Source: Streptomyces griseomycini | GTDB lineage: Bacteria; Actinomycetota; Actinomycetes; Streptomycetales; Streptomycetaceae | NCBI RefSeq assembly: GCF_014203535.1 | Contig: NZ_JACHJI010000002.1 | Coordinates: 253,042 to 317,041, forward strand | DNA: 64,000 bases | Reading direction: 5' to 3' | Part shown: piece after piece, positions 1 through 7,531 of the stretch | Numbering within the stretch: position 1 is the first letter of the stretch | Layout: every line of letters starts with the position of its first letter | Position numbers and translations under genes: made by a program | Notes under the pieces: generated by a model | What the model saw: only the letters and a program-made list of their open reading frames with translations | Databases searched by the model: none | Told to the model about the DNA's origin: nothing

Positions 1-1
1 C

Positions 2-151
2 CGCAAGACCGCCGAGGCCGCCGAGACCGCCGCGACCGTCGCCGAGATCCCGGCGCAGACCGCACAGGAACCGGAGACCACGGCCGAGGCCAAGCCCCGG
101 GTCCGCCGCACCCGCAAGACCGCGGCCGCCGCGGAGTCCGCGGAGGGCTGA
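2..151 (+). CDS. C-terminal tail of an Ala/Glu/Arg-rich protein (partial)
   Basis: The frame is open from the window edge to a TGA at 149-151. The 49 visible residues are low complexity: an Ala/Glu/Thr stretch, then a basic segment (VRRTRKTA) and an acidic end. Such tails are common on Streptomyces DEAD-box RNA helicases and RNase E-like proteins. By remembered synteny with S. coelicolor a helicase is the more likely owner, but no catalytic domain is visible, so the product stays open. A strong terminator follows at once. Confidence 0.55.
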   Translation, partial: RKTAEAAETAATVAEIPAQTAQEPETTAEAKPRVRRTRKTAAAAESAEG

Positions 152-160
152 CGCACCGCC

Positions 161-202
161 CGACGGCCCGGCCCCCACACCTCCGTGGGAGCCGGGCCGT
201 CG
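161..202. terminator. Rho-independent-type terminator
   Basis: An inverted repeat with 18-bp arms and one mismatch (161-178 with 185-202) closes a 6-nt loop. It lies 10 bp after the stop of the partial gene and before the hydrolase start. It has no U-tract, as is usual for Streptomyces terminators. Confidence 0.8.
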
Positions 203-239
203 GCGTGTCCGCACCCGCCCCACCCGCTACCCTCACCCC

Positions 240-1124
240 GTGACCAGCCGTCCCACGCCCGCCCCCCTCCTGCCCCACGACGCCCGGGCCCACCGGCTCC
301 GCACCTCGCGCGGGGAGTTCGCCGTCGTGGACGTGCCGTCGGCCGCCGGAACCGAGGAGAAGGGGACCGCGTTGCTGCTGCCCGGGTTCACCGGGAGCAA
401 GGAGGACTTCACGCTGGTGCACGGACCGCTCGCCGCGCGCGGGTACCGCAGCGTCGCCGTGGACGGGCGGGGGCAGTACGAGTCGGACGGGCCCTCCGAC
501 GACGAAACCCCCTACGCGCAGGCCGAACTGGCGCGGGACGTGCTCGCGCAGGCGGAGGCGCTCGGCGGACCCGTGCACCTCGTCGGGCACTCGCTCGGCG
601 GCCAGATCGCCCGTGCCGCCGTCCTCCTGGACCACTCCCCCTTCCGCTCGCTCACCCTCGTCTCCTCCGGCCCCGGACGGATCTCCGTCTCCCAGGAGCA
701 GCGCGTGAAGCTGCTGCGGGACGCGCTCGCGGTGATGTCGATGGCGGAGTGCTGGGAGGCGATCCTGGCCATGGGGCCGCCCGAGGAGGTCGGCGGTCCG
801 GCGCGCGGGATCGGCGGTCCGGAGCAGTTGCGCCGCCGCTGGCTGGGCACCAGGCCCGCACAGCTGCTCGCCACGGGGCGGCAGTTGTGCGCCGAGCCGG
901 ACCGGGTGGCCGAACTCGCCGCCGTGCCGCTGCCGTTCCACGTCCTGTCCGGCGAGCGCGACGACACCTGGCCGGTCGCGGACCTCGACGAGATGGCCGT
1001 GCGGCTGAAGGCGCACCGCACCGTCGTCGACGGGGCCGAGCACTCGCCCAACGTCGACGCGCCGGCACCGACCGCCCGCGCCCTCGCCGACTTCTGGGAC
1101 GGGCTCCGCCCGGGCGGCCGTTAG
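240..1124 (+). CDS. Alpha/beta-fold hydrolase
   Basis: The protein has 294 aa and a GTG start. It shows a standard alpha/beta hydrolase layout: oxyanion-loop strand LLLPGFTGSKEDF near residues 45-57, nucleophile elbow GHSLGG with Ser118, a likely acid in GERDDTW near 240, and a catalytic His in GAEHSP near 268. There is no signal peptide, so it is probably cytosolic. Substrate cannot be inferred. The gene stands alone between a terminator and a convergent neighbour. Confidence 0.85.
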   Translation: MTSRPTPAPLLPHDARAHRLRTSRGEFAVVDVPSAAGTEEKGTALLLPGFTGSKEDFTLVHGPLAARGYRSVAVDGRGQYESDGPSDDETPYAQAELARDVLAQAEALGGPVHLVGHSLGGQIARAAVLLDHSPFRSLTLVSSGPGRISVSQEQRVKLLRDALAVMSMAECWEAILAMGPPEEVGGPARGIGGPEQLRRRWLGTRPAQLLATGRQLCAEPDRVAELAAVPLPFHVLSGERDDTWPVADLDEMAVRLKAHRTVVDGAEHSPNVDAPAPTARALADFWDGLRPGGR

Positions 1125-1167
1125 GACGACGGCGGTACGACAGCGGTGCGGCCGCCGTACGGCGGCG

Positions 1168-2070
1168 TCAGTACTGCGCCTGCAGGTGGTCCCAGAAGCC
1201 GTCGCGCAGGGCGCGCCGCAGGTCCGCCTGGCCCCGCAGGGAGTACTGGAGCAGGCTCTCCGCCTCCACCAGCAGGTCCTGGTCGACCGAGCCGGGCAGG
1301 TAGGGGTGGCCGGGGAGCAGTTCCACCAGGGCGTCCCGACCGCGCGCGGCGAGCCACTTCGCGGCGATCTGCGCGCCGACGAAGCGGACGTCCTCGCGGA
1401 CGGGCCGGCCCGTCATGGGCTCGTAGGCCGGGGTCGTGCGCCGGGAGACGTAGGGCTTGAAGAAGTCGAGGCCGAGGGTGCGCTGGCTGTCGACCTCCCA
1501 GAGCAGCGGCTCGGCCTGGTTGCGGCCCTCGGGCGCCTCGATGCCCCAGAGGTGGACCCGGGCGCCGTACCCCTGCGCCGCCTCGACCGCCGAGACGAGG
1601 TCCTCGTCGCCGCCGAGCAGGGCGGCGTCGCTGATGGCGCGGTGCCGGGCCAGTGACTCCAGGTCGGTGCGGATCAGGGAGTCGACGCCCTTCTGCTGGT
1701 TGTTGGCGTTGAGGTTGCCGAGGCGGACCTTGACGTCGGGGAGCTCGGCGATGGACTGCTGCTCGGCGGTGTGGATCCGGCGCCGGGCACCGTCGTACCA
1801 GTAGACCCGCAGCAGCCTGCTGTCCGCGAAGACGGTGCGGGCGCGGTCGATGAGCGCGTCGATGAGTCCCTCGGCGTCGACCTCGAAGGCCCGGCGGTCC
1901 TCGGTCCCGGCCACGAGGCGGCCCGCGGCGGCGTACAGGTAGCCGGCGTCGACGAAGATCGCGTGCGTCGAGGGCGTCTTCGCCACCTCGGCGAGCATGC
2001 GCTGGAGCAACTCGTTCGTGCGGTCGATGCGGGCGCTCAGGGCCGCGAGGTCTTCGTTCATCTCCTCCAT
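1168..2070 (-). CDS. NYN-domain (PIN-like) protein
   Basis: About 300 aa. It has the acidic signature of NYN/PIN-type RNases: FVDAGYLY near residue 44, KGVDSLIRTDL mid-domain, and GGDEDLVSAV. The conserved Asp residues of these motifs would bind metal. A short predicted helix (LSARIDRTNELLQRML) precedes the domain, and a C-terminal helical region of about 100 residues follows. The start is uncertain: GTG at 2085, ATG at 2070 or ATG at 2061 are all in frame, and none has an ideal ribosome-binding site. I use 2070. RNA cleavage is a family expectation, not shown here. Confidence 0.8.
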   Translation of the reverse strand: MEEMNEDLAALSARIDRTNELLQRMLAEVAKTPSTHAIFVDAGYLYAAAGRLVAGTEDRRAFEVDAEGLIDALIDRARTVFADSRLLRVYWYDGARRRIHTAEQQSIAELPDVKVRLGNLNANNQQKGVDSLIRTDLESLARHRAISDAALLGGDEDLVSAVEAAQGYGARVHLWGIEAPEGRNQAEPLLWEVDSQRTLGLDFFKPYVSRRTTPAYEPMTGRPVREDVRFVGAQIAAKWLAARGRDALVELLPGHPYLPGSVDQDLLVEAESLLQYSLRGQADLRRALRDGFWDHLQAQY

Positions 2071-2286
2071 TGTCCCGGCGGTCACGCTACGAACACAACT
2101 GGTACCGGTCGGTCTCCCTCGAAACTCTTACCAGTCAGTATTTAGTCGATCGAAAAATTTCTTTAGCGTAGGGAATGTTTGTACCGCACAGTGCGTTGTC
2201 ACCCGTGGAGCCAGGGTCCGACCGGCCCGGGACCGTTCACCGAGTAGTTCTCCTTCAGGAGGATGACCAGACGAAGGGAGAAGCCC

Positions 2287-2439
2287 TTGCGCTTCGAAAT
2301 CATGCGACTCGACGACGTCGACGGCACGCCCGTGGACACGACCGTCGTGGACGCCGCCTCCGTCAACCGCATCGTTCAGCAGGCCGCCGCCATCGGGCAG
2401 CGCCTGTGGATCCGCCCGGCCGACACGTCGGCCTCGTAA
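2287..2439 (+). CDS. Small conserved 50-aa protein with TTG start
   Basis: A short reading frame encodes 50 aa, starting with TTG at 2287 behind AAGGGAG at 2274-2280 (6-nt spacing) and ending in TAA at 2437-2439. An in-frame ATG at 2263 directly abuts another GGAGG, so an 8-residue longer form is possible. The product holds MRLDDVDG and VNRIVQQAAAIGQRL and ends ADTSAS. I recall near-identical small proteins in other streptomycetes, all of unknown function. There is no membrane segment or signal. A strong terminator follows, and an AT-rich promoter-like stretch (2120-2185) lies upstream. Confidence 0.75.
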   Translation: MRFEIMRLDDVDGTPVDTTVVDAASVNRIVQQAAAIGQRLWIRPADTSAS

Positions 2440-2535
2440 CGCGCGACGCCGCCCCTCCCGGGGGGACCCGTCGATCCCTCCCCAGGGCCCGCCGCCCCCT
2501 TCCCAGGACCCGTCGGCACCTCCGTACGTTTCGAA

Positions 2536-2565
2536 AGCCCCCGTACCGCGATCGGTACGGGGGCT
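2536..2565. terminator. Bidirectional terminator
   Basis: A perfect 13-bp inverted repeat (AGCCCCCGTACCG with a 4-nt loop) sits between the convergent small ORF and marC. It can serve both strands. Confidence 0.85.
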
Positions 2566-2586
2566 GCGCGCGTCCTGCGGGCGGGG

Positions 2587-3192
2587 TCAGCCGCCCTTGA
2601 TCACCTGGGTGACGCCGTTGATGATCTGCTGCACGGCGATCGCGGAGAGCATCATGCCCGCGAGACGCGTCACCAGGACCACGCCGCCGTCCTTGATGAC
2701 CCGGATGATCAGCAGCGAATACCGCATCGCCAGCCACAGCACGACGTGGATGGCGAGGATCGCCGACCACACCGAGACCTGCCCGGCGACGCCGTCGGCC
2801 TTCTGCACCGCGAGGATGACCGAGACGATCGCACCGGGCCCGGCCAGCAGCGGCATGCCCAGCGGGACCAGCGCGACGTTGACGTCCTTGGTCTGCTGGG
2901 GCTCGTCGGTCTTGCCGGTGAGCAGGTCGAGCGCGATCAGCAGGAGCAGCAGCCCGCCCGCGATCATCAACGCGGGCACCGACACGTGCAGGTAGTCGAG
3001 GATCTGGTGGCCGAGCAGCCCGAAGACGGTGATCACGCCACCGGCCACGCACACGGCCTGGAAGGCCATCCGCTTCTGCACCTTGGCGGGCCGGCCGGCG
3101 GTCAGGGCGAGGAAGATCGGAGTGATCCCGGGGGGATCCATGATGACAAAAAGGGTCAGGAAGAGAGAGCCGAAGACGGCGACGTCGAACAT
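2587..3192 (-). CDS. MarC/UPF0056 family membrane protein
   Basis: 201 aa with about six hydrophobic segments. It starts MFDVAVFGSLFLTLFVIMDP, and the DPPGITPIF motif near residue 19 is typical of MarC-family integral membrane proteins. PLGMPLLAGPGAI near residue 110 is the second family signature. The role of this family is not known; the old link of MarC to multiple antibiotic resistance has not held up. Length is normal for the family (about 200 aa). Confidence 0.88.
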   Translation of the reverse strand: MFDVAVFGSLFLTLFVIMDPPGITPIFLALTAGRPAKVQKRMAFQAVCVAGGVITVFGLLGHQILDYLHVSVPALMIAGGLLLLLIALDLLTGKTDEPQQTKDVNVALVPLGMPLLAGPGAIVSVILAVQKADGVAGQVSVWSAILAIHVVLWLAMRYSLLIIRVIKDGGVVLVTRLAGMMLSAIAVQQIINGVTQVIKGG

Positions 3193-3306
3193 GACTGCCT
3201 TGCTGAGGAACGAACGCAGGGCATGACTGCCTCGCGCTGAAGGGCGAACGGAAGGACGAACGAGAAACGAGAGAGGGGGCGGGAAGGTGGGCGGGGAGGA
3301 CGGGCC

Positions 3307-4164
3307 TCAGGCTCCGCCGGTCCCCGGCACCGGGAACGCCCCGGTCGCGCGCCGCGTGATCTCGCCGTACACCTCGGGGTCCGTCGTGAACTCGCCGAGG
3401 ACGCAGGTCTTCCGGCTGCCGTGGTAGTCGCTGGACCCGGTCACCAGGAGCCCCAGCTCCCGCGCGAGGCCTCGCAGCCGCGCCCGCGTCTCGGGGTCGT
3501 GGTCCATGTGGTCGACCTCGATGCCGTCGAGGCCGGCCTCGGCCAGTTCGGCGATCGCGGACTCCGGCACGGTCCGGCCCCGCTTGCTCGCGGCCGGGTG
3601 CGCGAACACCGCGACCCCGCCCGCGCCCTTGATCAGCCGCAGCGCCTCGAAGGGGTCGGTCTCGTGCTTCCCCACGTGGGCCCGGCCGCCGTCGGCCAGC
3701 CACTCCTGGGTGAACGCGTCATTCACGGTCGGCACGACGCCCAGCTCGACGAGCGCGGTGGCGACGTGCGGACGCCCCACCGACCCGTCGCCGGCGATCC
3801 GCGCGACCTGCTCCCAGGTGACGGGCACGCCCAGCGCGTTCAGCTTGGCGATCATGCTCCGGGCCCGCGGCACCCGGTCGTCCCGGACCAGCTCGCGCTC
3901 GGCGAGCAGCGCGGGCTCCTCGGGGTCGAAGAGGTAGGCCAGCATGTGCATGCTGACCCCGTCGAGCCGGCAGGAGAGCTCCGCGCCGGTGACCAGCGTG
4001 AGCCCCGCGGGCAGCGCGGCGAGGGCCTCGGCGTGCCCGCGGGTGGTGTCGTGATCGGTCAGCGCGATGACGTCGAGACCGGTGGCGGCTGCCCGGCGGA
4101 CCAGATCGGCCGGCGTGTCCGTGCCGTCGGACGCGGTGGAGTGGGTGTGCAGGTCGATACGCAC
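3307..4164 (-). CDS. PHP-domain metal-dependent phosphoesterase
   Basis: 285 aa. It has all PHP-family metal ligands in order: DLHTHSTASDG (His6, His8, Asp13), LTDHDT (Asp37, His38), GAELSC, FAHPAA, and GSSDYHG near the C-terminus. The nearest characterised relatives are 3',5'-nucleoside bisphosphate phosphatases (RNase AM/YciV type), so nucleotide or short-RNA 5' hydrolysis is likely. The start is ATG at 4164. The 114-bp gap to marC is purine-rich and holds no gene. Confidence 0.88.
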   Translation of the reverse strand: MRIDLHTHSTASDGTDTPADLVRRAAATGLDVIALTDHDTTRGHAEALAALPAGLTLVTGAELSCRLDGVSMHMLAYLFDPEEPALLAERELVRDDRVPRARSMIAKLNALGVPVTWEQVARIAGDGSVGRPHVATALVELGVVPTVNDAFTQEWLADGGRAHVGKHETDPFEALRLIKGAGGVAVFAHPAASKRGRTVPESAIAELAEAGLDGIEVDHMDHDPETRARLRGLARELGLLVTGSSDYHGSRKTCVLGEFTTDPEVYGEITRRATGAFPVPGTGGA

Positions 4165-4296
4165 GACGCGTTACTCCAAAGCGGTGACGGAACGGGGAGG
4201 GCGCTCCAGGATAACCGGATTTTCACCGTCCCCTGTCACACCCGAAACCGCTCCGCACCCCCTACCCTCCCGCACTCCCCCGCGTCCCCGCGTCCC

Positions 4297-4938
4297 CTAC
4301 GTCCCCAGCAGGCGCGGCGACAGCGCCCCGCAGGGCACCAGTTCCACCTCGGCCCCGGCGTCCCGCAGGTCGGCGAGCACCAGTTCGTCGTACATCAGCA
4401 GCCCGGACTGCTCCGGCCACACCACCGCCCACAGCCACATCCCGAGCGCCTCGCCCGCGAACACGGCGCGGTCGTCCGGGGTCTTGGAGACGTGCCAGAG
4501 CGGGGTCGGGCGGCCGGCGGCCAGGACCTTGGCCTCGGCCGGCTTCTCGACGTCCAGGTACGGCCCCGGGTCCGGGCCGTCGACGCCCGCGTACCGCGCG
4601 CCGAGGCCGACGCCCAGCTCCTCGGCCACCAGGATGAGCTCGCCCATGCCGCCGAGCGGCCCGGGCCCGGTGCACGCGACGGCGGTCGCACGGCCCCCGC
4701 TGCGGTCGTCGCCCGCGCAGGCCACGCCCGTGAACAGCCAGCCCACCGGCAGCGGCCACGGCATCCACACCGGCACCTTCGTGCGGTGCACGACCACCTC
4801 GAGGGCCTCGACGCTGGGCGGTATCACGGGCTGCACCGGGTGTACGGCGCCGTGCACGGCGCACTGCCAGGCATCGGAGAAGAGGCCGGGAGCCCTGACC
4901 CGGCCACCGCACTTCGGGCAACTGGGTTCGCCCCTCAT
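4297..4938 (-). CDS. Conserved actinobacterial protein with N-terminal zinc ribbon
   Basis: 213 aa. It begins MRGEPSCPKCGGRV, with a second Cys/His pair in WQCAVHG at residues 24-30, giving a probable CXXC...CXXH zinc ribbon. The rest is a globular domain rich in Trp, Gly and Pro, with no recognisable catalytic motif. It resembles the DUF6758-type family found next to this MFS gene in other streptomycetes (from memory). The function is unknown. Confidence 0.75.
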   Translation of the reverse strand: MRGEPSCPKCGGRVRAPGLFSDAWQCAVHGAVHPVQPVIPPSVEALEVVVHRTKVPVWMPWPLPVGWLFTGVACAGDDRSGGRATAVACTGPGPLGGMGELILVAEELGVGLGARYAGVDGPDPGPYLDVEKPAEAKVLAAGRPTPLWHVSKTPDDRAVFAGEALGMWLWAVVWPEQSGLLMYDELVLADLRDAGAEVELVPCGALSPRLLGT

Positions 4939-5037
4939 AGGGTCCCACGGTCCTACCCCTGCCGCGCCACGTCAAGGACGATCACCCGTCCGGACGGAAC
5001 CGGCCGCGGCGGCACAACTAGATGTAACTTGCATTAA

Positions 5038-5054
5038 TTAGCCTGGCTAACCTA
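5038..5054. promoter_or_regulatory. Iron-box-like palindrome before MFS exporter
   Basis: TTAGCC-T-GGCTAA is a perfect 6+1+6 palindrome continued by CCTA. The right half, GGCTAACCTA, matches the right half of the DmdR/IdeR iron box (consensus about TTAGGTTAGGCTAACCTAA). The left half is one base short and diverges. A TATACC hexamer at 5064-5069 could be the -10, which would put the palindrome over the -35 region as expected for a repressor site. Confidence 0.45.
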
Positions 5055-5123
5055 CCGTGTGCATATACCAACCATCTGCCGGGCGTCCGGCACCCCGCCG
5101 CGTCCCGGATTGGAGCACCATCC

Positions 5124-6383
5124 ATGGATCCCTTCGACGCGGGAACGGGCGGCATCCTCAGGCAGCCGAAGGCCGTGTGGGCGACGGCCGGCGCGTCCGT
5201 CGTCGCCTTCATGGGGATCGGGCTCGTCGACCCGATCCTGCCCTCCATCGCGGAGGGCCTCGACGCCACCGCCGGCCAGGTCTCCCTGCTGTTCACCTCC
5301 TACTTCCTCATCACCGCGCTCGCGATGCTGGTGACCGGCTTCGTCTCCAGCCGCATCGGCGGCCGGAGGACCCTGCTGCTCGGCCTCGCGCTCGTCGTGG
5401 TCTTCGCCGGGCTCTCCGGCACCTCCGGATCGGTCGGCGATCTGGTCGGCTTCCGTGCCGGCTGGGGACTCGGCAACGCCCTCTTCGTCTCCACGGCCCT
5501 CGCGGTCATCGTCGGCGCGGCGGCCGGGGGCAGCGCCGCGGCGATCCTGCTCTACGAGTCCGCCCTCGGCCTCGGCATGGCCTGCGGACCGCTGCTGGGC
5601 GCGCTGCTCGGCGACGCGAGCTGGCGCTACCCCTTCTTCGGCACGGCCTTCCTCATGGCGGTCGGCTTCCTGTGCATCGCGGTGTTCCTGGAGGAACGGC
5701 CGAAGCCGGCCCGCAGGACCTCGCCGCTCGACCCGCTCAGGGCGCTGGGCCACGGCGGGCTGGCCTCGGTCGCGGTCTCGGCGTTCTTCTACAACTACAC
5801 GTTCTTCACCGTGCTGGCCTTCACCCCCTTCGTGCTGGACATGACCCCGTACCGGTCCGGTGCGGTGTTCTTCGCCTGGGGCGTGCTGCTGGCCGTCTTC
5901 TCGGTGATCGTGGCGCCGCGGCTGCAGGGGCGCTTCGGCCCGTTGCGGGTGCTGGGCGGCTCGCTGGCGCTGCTCGCGGCCGACGTGCTCGTCCTGGGGT
6001 GCGGCGGCCACACCGTCGCCGTCGTCTGCACCGTCCTGTCCGGCGCCTTCATCGGCGTGAACAACACCGTGTACACCGAGCTGGCGCTCGGGGTGTCGGA
6101 CGCGCCGCGCCCGGTGGCGAGCGCCGGCTACAACTTCGTGCGCTGGTTCGCGGCGGCGGCCGCGCCCTGGCTCGCACCGAAGATCGAGGAGTGGACCGAC
6201 GTCCGCGTCCCGTTCGTGGTCGCGGCGGTCACGGCGGTGCTGGGCGCGCTGGTGGTCGCCGTGCGGCGCAGGGCGCTCGCACTCCCCCACTCCCGGCTCC
6301 GCCCGAGCGGGGGGACCCCCGTGGCGGAGGAGCGGGAGACCCGGCACGTGACCGGGGACGGGGTCGACGCCTTCACCAACTGA
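5124..6383 (+). CDS. MFS transporter, probable exporter
   Basis: 419 aa with about 12 hydrophobic segments. It carries the loop 2-3 MFS signature (SSRIGGRRTLLLG, near residue 73) and a glycine-rich TM5 region (LGLGMACGPLLGALLG) typical of drug/metabolite exporters. ATG at 5124 follows GGAG at 5112-5115. The upstream iron-box-like palindrome suggests siderophore or metal-linked efflux, which is inference. The last ~45 residues after the final TM segment are hydrophilic and partly encoded by a short Streptomyces repeat (6282-6321), so this tail may be a late addition. Confidence 0.85.
   Translation: MDPFDAGTGGILRQPKAVWATAGASVVAFMGIGLVDPILPSIAEGLDATAGQVSLLFTSYFLITALAMLVTGFVSSRIGGRRTLLLGLALVVVFAGLSGTSGSVGDLVGFRAGWGLGNALFVSTALAVIVGAAAGGSAAAILLYESALGLGMACGPLLGALLGDASWRYPFFGTAFLMAVGFLCIAVFLEERPKPARRTSPLDPLRALGHGGLASVAVSAFFYNYTFFTVLAFTPFVLDMTPYRSGAVFFAWGVLLAVFSVIVAPRLQGRFGPLRVLGGSLALLAADVLVLGCGGHTVAVVCTVLSGAFIGVNNTVYTELALGVSDAPRPVASAGYNFVRWFAAAAAPWLAPKIEEWTDVRVPFVVAAVTAVLGALVVAVRRRALALPHSRLRPSGGTPVAEERETRHVTGDGVDAFTN
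6282..6321 (+). repeat. Short dispersed Streptomyces repeat, copy 1 (inside a CDS)
   Basis: The stretch has a C-run, CACTC, a CGGCTCCGCCCGAGCGG hairpin core and a GGGGGACCCCC end. It matches the reverse complement of 35451-35492 at most positions. Very similar elements are scattered in Streptomyces intergenic regions (established, from memory). This copy lies in frame in the 3' end of the MFS gene and encodes LPHSRLRPSGGTPV. Confidence 0.75.
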
Positions 6384-6413
6384 CCGGCACCGCGGCGGCG
6401 TTGGTGAGGTCGC

Positions 6414-6998
6414 TCACTCCAGCGGCACGGACTTCCGGGCCGGGTCCCTGAGGTCCGTGCCCTGCGTCAGCCAGCGCTCCCGGAGGGCCTGGGCGCCGTG
6501 CACCCGCTTCCAGGCGGCCTCGTTCGGGGTCATGGGCAGCAGCGGCAGGAACCGCACGGGGTCCAGGGGCGCGTCGAGCTCCAGGTCCTCCACCAGCCCG
6601 CCCGGCTCGGCGACCAGGACCGAGGTGAACGGGGCGCCGGGCCACAGCGGCCCACCGACGTCCAGGGAGGCGCCGGGGGCCACGATCAGGCCCTCGACCT
6701 GCGGGGACGCGGCCAGCACGGCGAGCGGGCGGAGCACCTTGTCGGTGTCGGCGAGCCCGCCCCGGACGGACAGCACCAGCTCGGCGCGCGGCCCCTTGAC
6801 CGGGTCCGCGACCACGGCGGTGGGATCGGTCATGGGCTGCGCGGACATGCCGAGGGTGGCGTAGCGCACGATGTCGCCCTCGTGGAAGCGCAGCACCTCG
6901 ATGCGGTCCGTGCCCAGGAAGGTGACCGCCGCCCGCGCGTCCGGTTCGCCCAGTGCCGTACGCAACCGGGCCTCGACCAGAGGAAGAACATCAGCCAT
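6414..6998 (-). CDS. SUFU (suppressor of fused)-domain protein
   Basis: 194 aa from ATG at 6998 (MADVLPLVEARL). It resembles bacterial SUFU-domain proteins: a short N-terminal helix, then a mixed alpha/beta domain with YATLGMSAQPM near residue 48 and AELVLSVRGG. A longer frame from 7106 adds a non-conserved Pro/Cys-rich leader and is unlikely. No clear ribosome-binding site precedes the ATG, so the mRNA may be leaderless. Bacterial SUFU proteins often act as immunity-like or regulatory factors, but the role here is unknown. It ends 30 bp from the convergent MFS gene. Confidence 0.72.
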   Translation of the reverse strand: MADVLPLVEARLRTALGEPDARAAVTFLGTDRIEVLRFHEGDIVRYATLGMSAQPMTDPTAVVADPVKGPRAELVLSVRGGLADTDKVLRPLAVLAASPQVEGLIVAPGASLDVGGPLWPGAPFTSVLVAEPGGLVEDLELDAPLDPVRFLPLLPMTPNEAAWKRVHGAQALRERWLTQGTDLRDPARKSVPLE

Positions 6999-7040
6999 GC
7001 GGCGAGCATAGAACTCGTCAGCACCGGGCAAAGCAGCACC

Positions 7041-7531
7041 TTGACACACCGGTCGGCTGATACGCTTGGCCGGTGGCTCGGGGCAGCACGCAGACGGGGG
7101 CACCACCCAGGCCCTTGGGGCTCTGGAGGAGTCCGGTCAAGTCCCGAACGCCGATGTGACGCTCCCCGTCCAAGGGGGAATCCCCTCGGGGGATTGTGGA
7201 TCGTCCCTCACGAGGGACCGGCCGGAGGAGGTGGGGCTGGCATGGACCGAAGTCGACCGTGCAGTATCACCCGCTCTTCCGCCCGCTGATGTAGCCGTTC
7301 CTCTCCTGGCTGCCGCCTCTCGCACTCGCGTCCGTAACGGAAGAGCACTTCGTTTCGTTCTGCCTGATCTGCCCCAGCAGCTGTATCAGCGACGAAGCTC
7401 GCCACCGCGACGGTGCGGTGCTCCCCGCTTTGTGGACGTGCCAAACATCCGCAGTTCAGGACGTCCTCATTCCGGGCTGCTCCACCCGTCGTACCGGCGC
7501 CTTTCGTTGCCCACCCGCGAAGGAGCCCGTC
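7041..7531 (+). promoter_or_regulatory. Promoter and long structured leader of corA
   Basis: TTGACA (7041-7046) and an extended -10, TGATACGCT (7058-7066), predict transcription from about 7073, leaving a leader of about 460 nt before corA. The -35/-10 spacing is short (14 nt). The leader holds hairpins at 7179-7195 (AATCCCC/GGGGATT) and 7203-7218 (GTCCCT/AGGGAC), a strong ribosome-binding site GGAGGAGGTGGGG and a 15-codon reading frame at 7242-7289. No M-box consensus (GGUGAGGCUCCU) was found. The rest of the 6999-7531 gap shows no gene. Confidence 0.45.
7242..7289 (+). CDS. Possible 15-codon upstream ORF (leader peptide) of corA
   Basis: ATG at 7242 follows a near-perfect ribosome-binding site (7225-7236) and reads MDRSRPCSITRSSAR, then TGA. 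It lies in the leader 242 bp upstream of corA. Short leader ORFs control Mg2+ transporter genes in enterobacteria (mgtL for mgtA, corL for corA); whether this one acts likewise is speculation. Translation is unproven. Confidence 0.35.
   Translation: MDRSRPCSITRSSAR

Noticed and set aside
1186..1656. Long open frames antisense to the NYN gene and elsewhere
   Set aside because: High GC leaves long frames open on the other strand; these have Arg/Pro/Ala-rich products and no ribosome-binding sites.
7067..7531. M-box (ykoK) or cobalamin riboswitch before corA
   Set aside because: The M-box core GGUGAGGCUCCU and the cobalamin box (GCCACUG/GGAA-type) were searched by eye and not found; only local hairpins are present.
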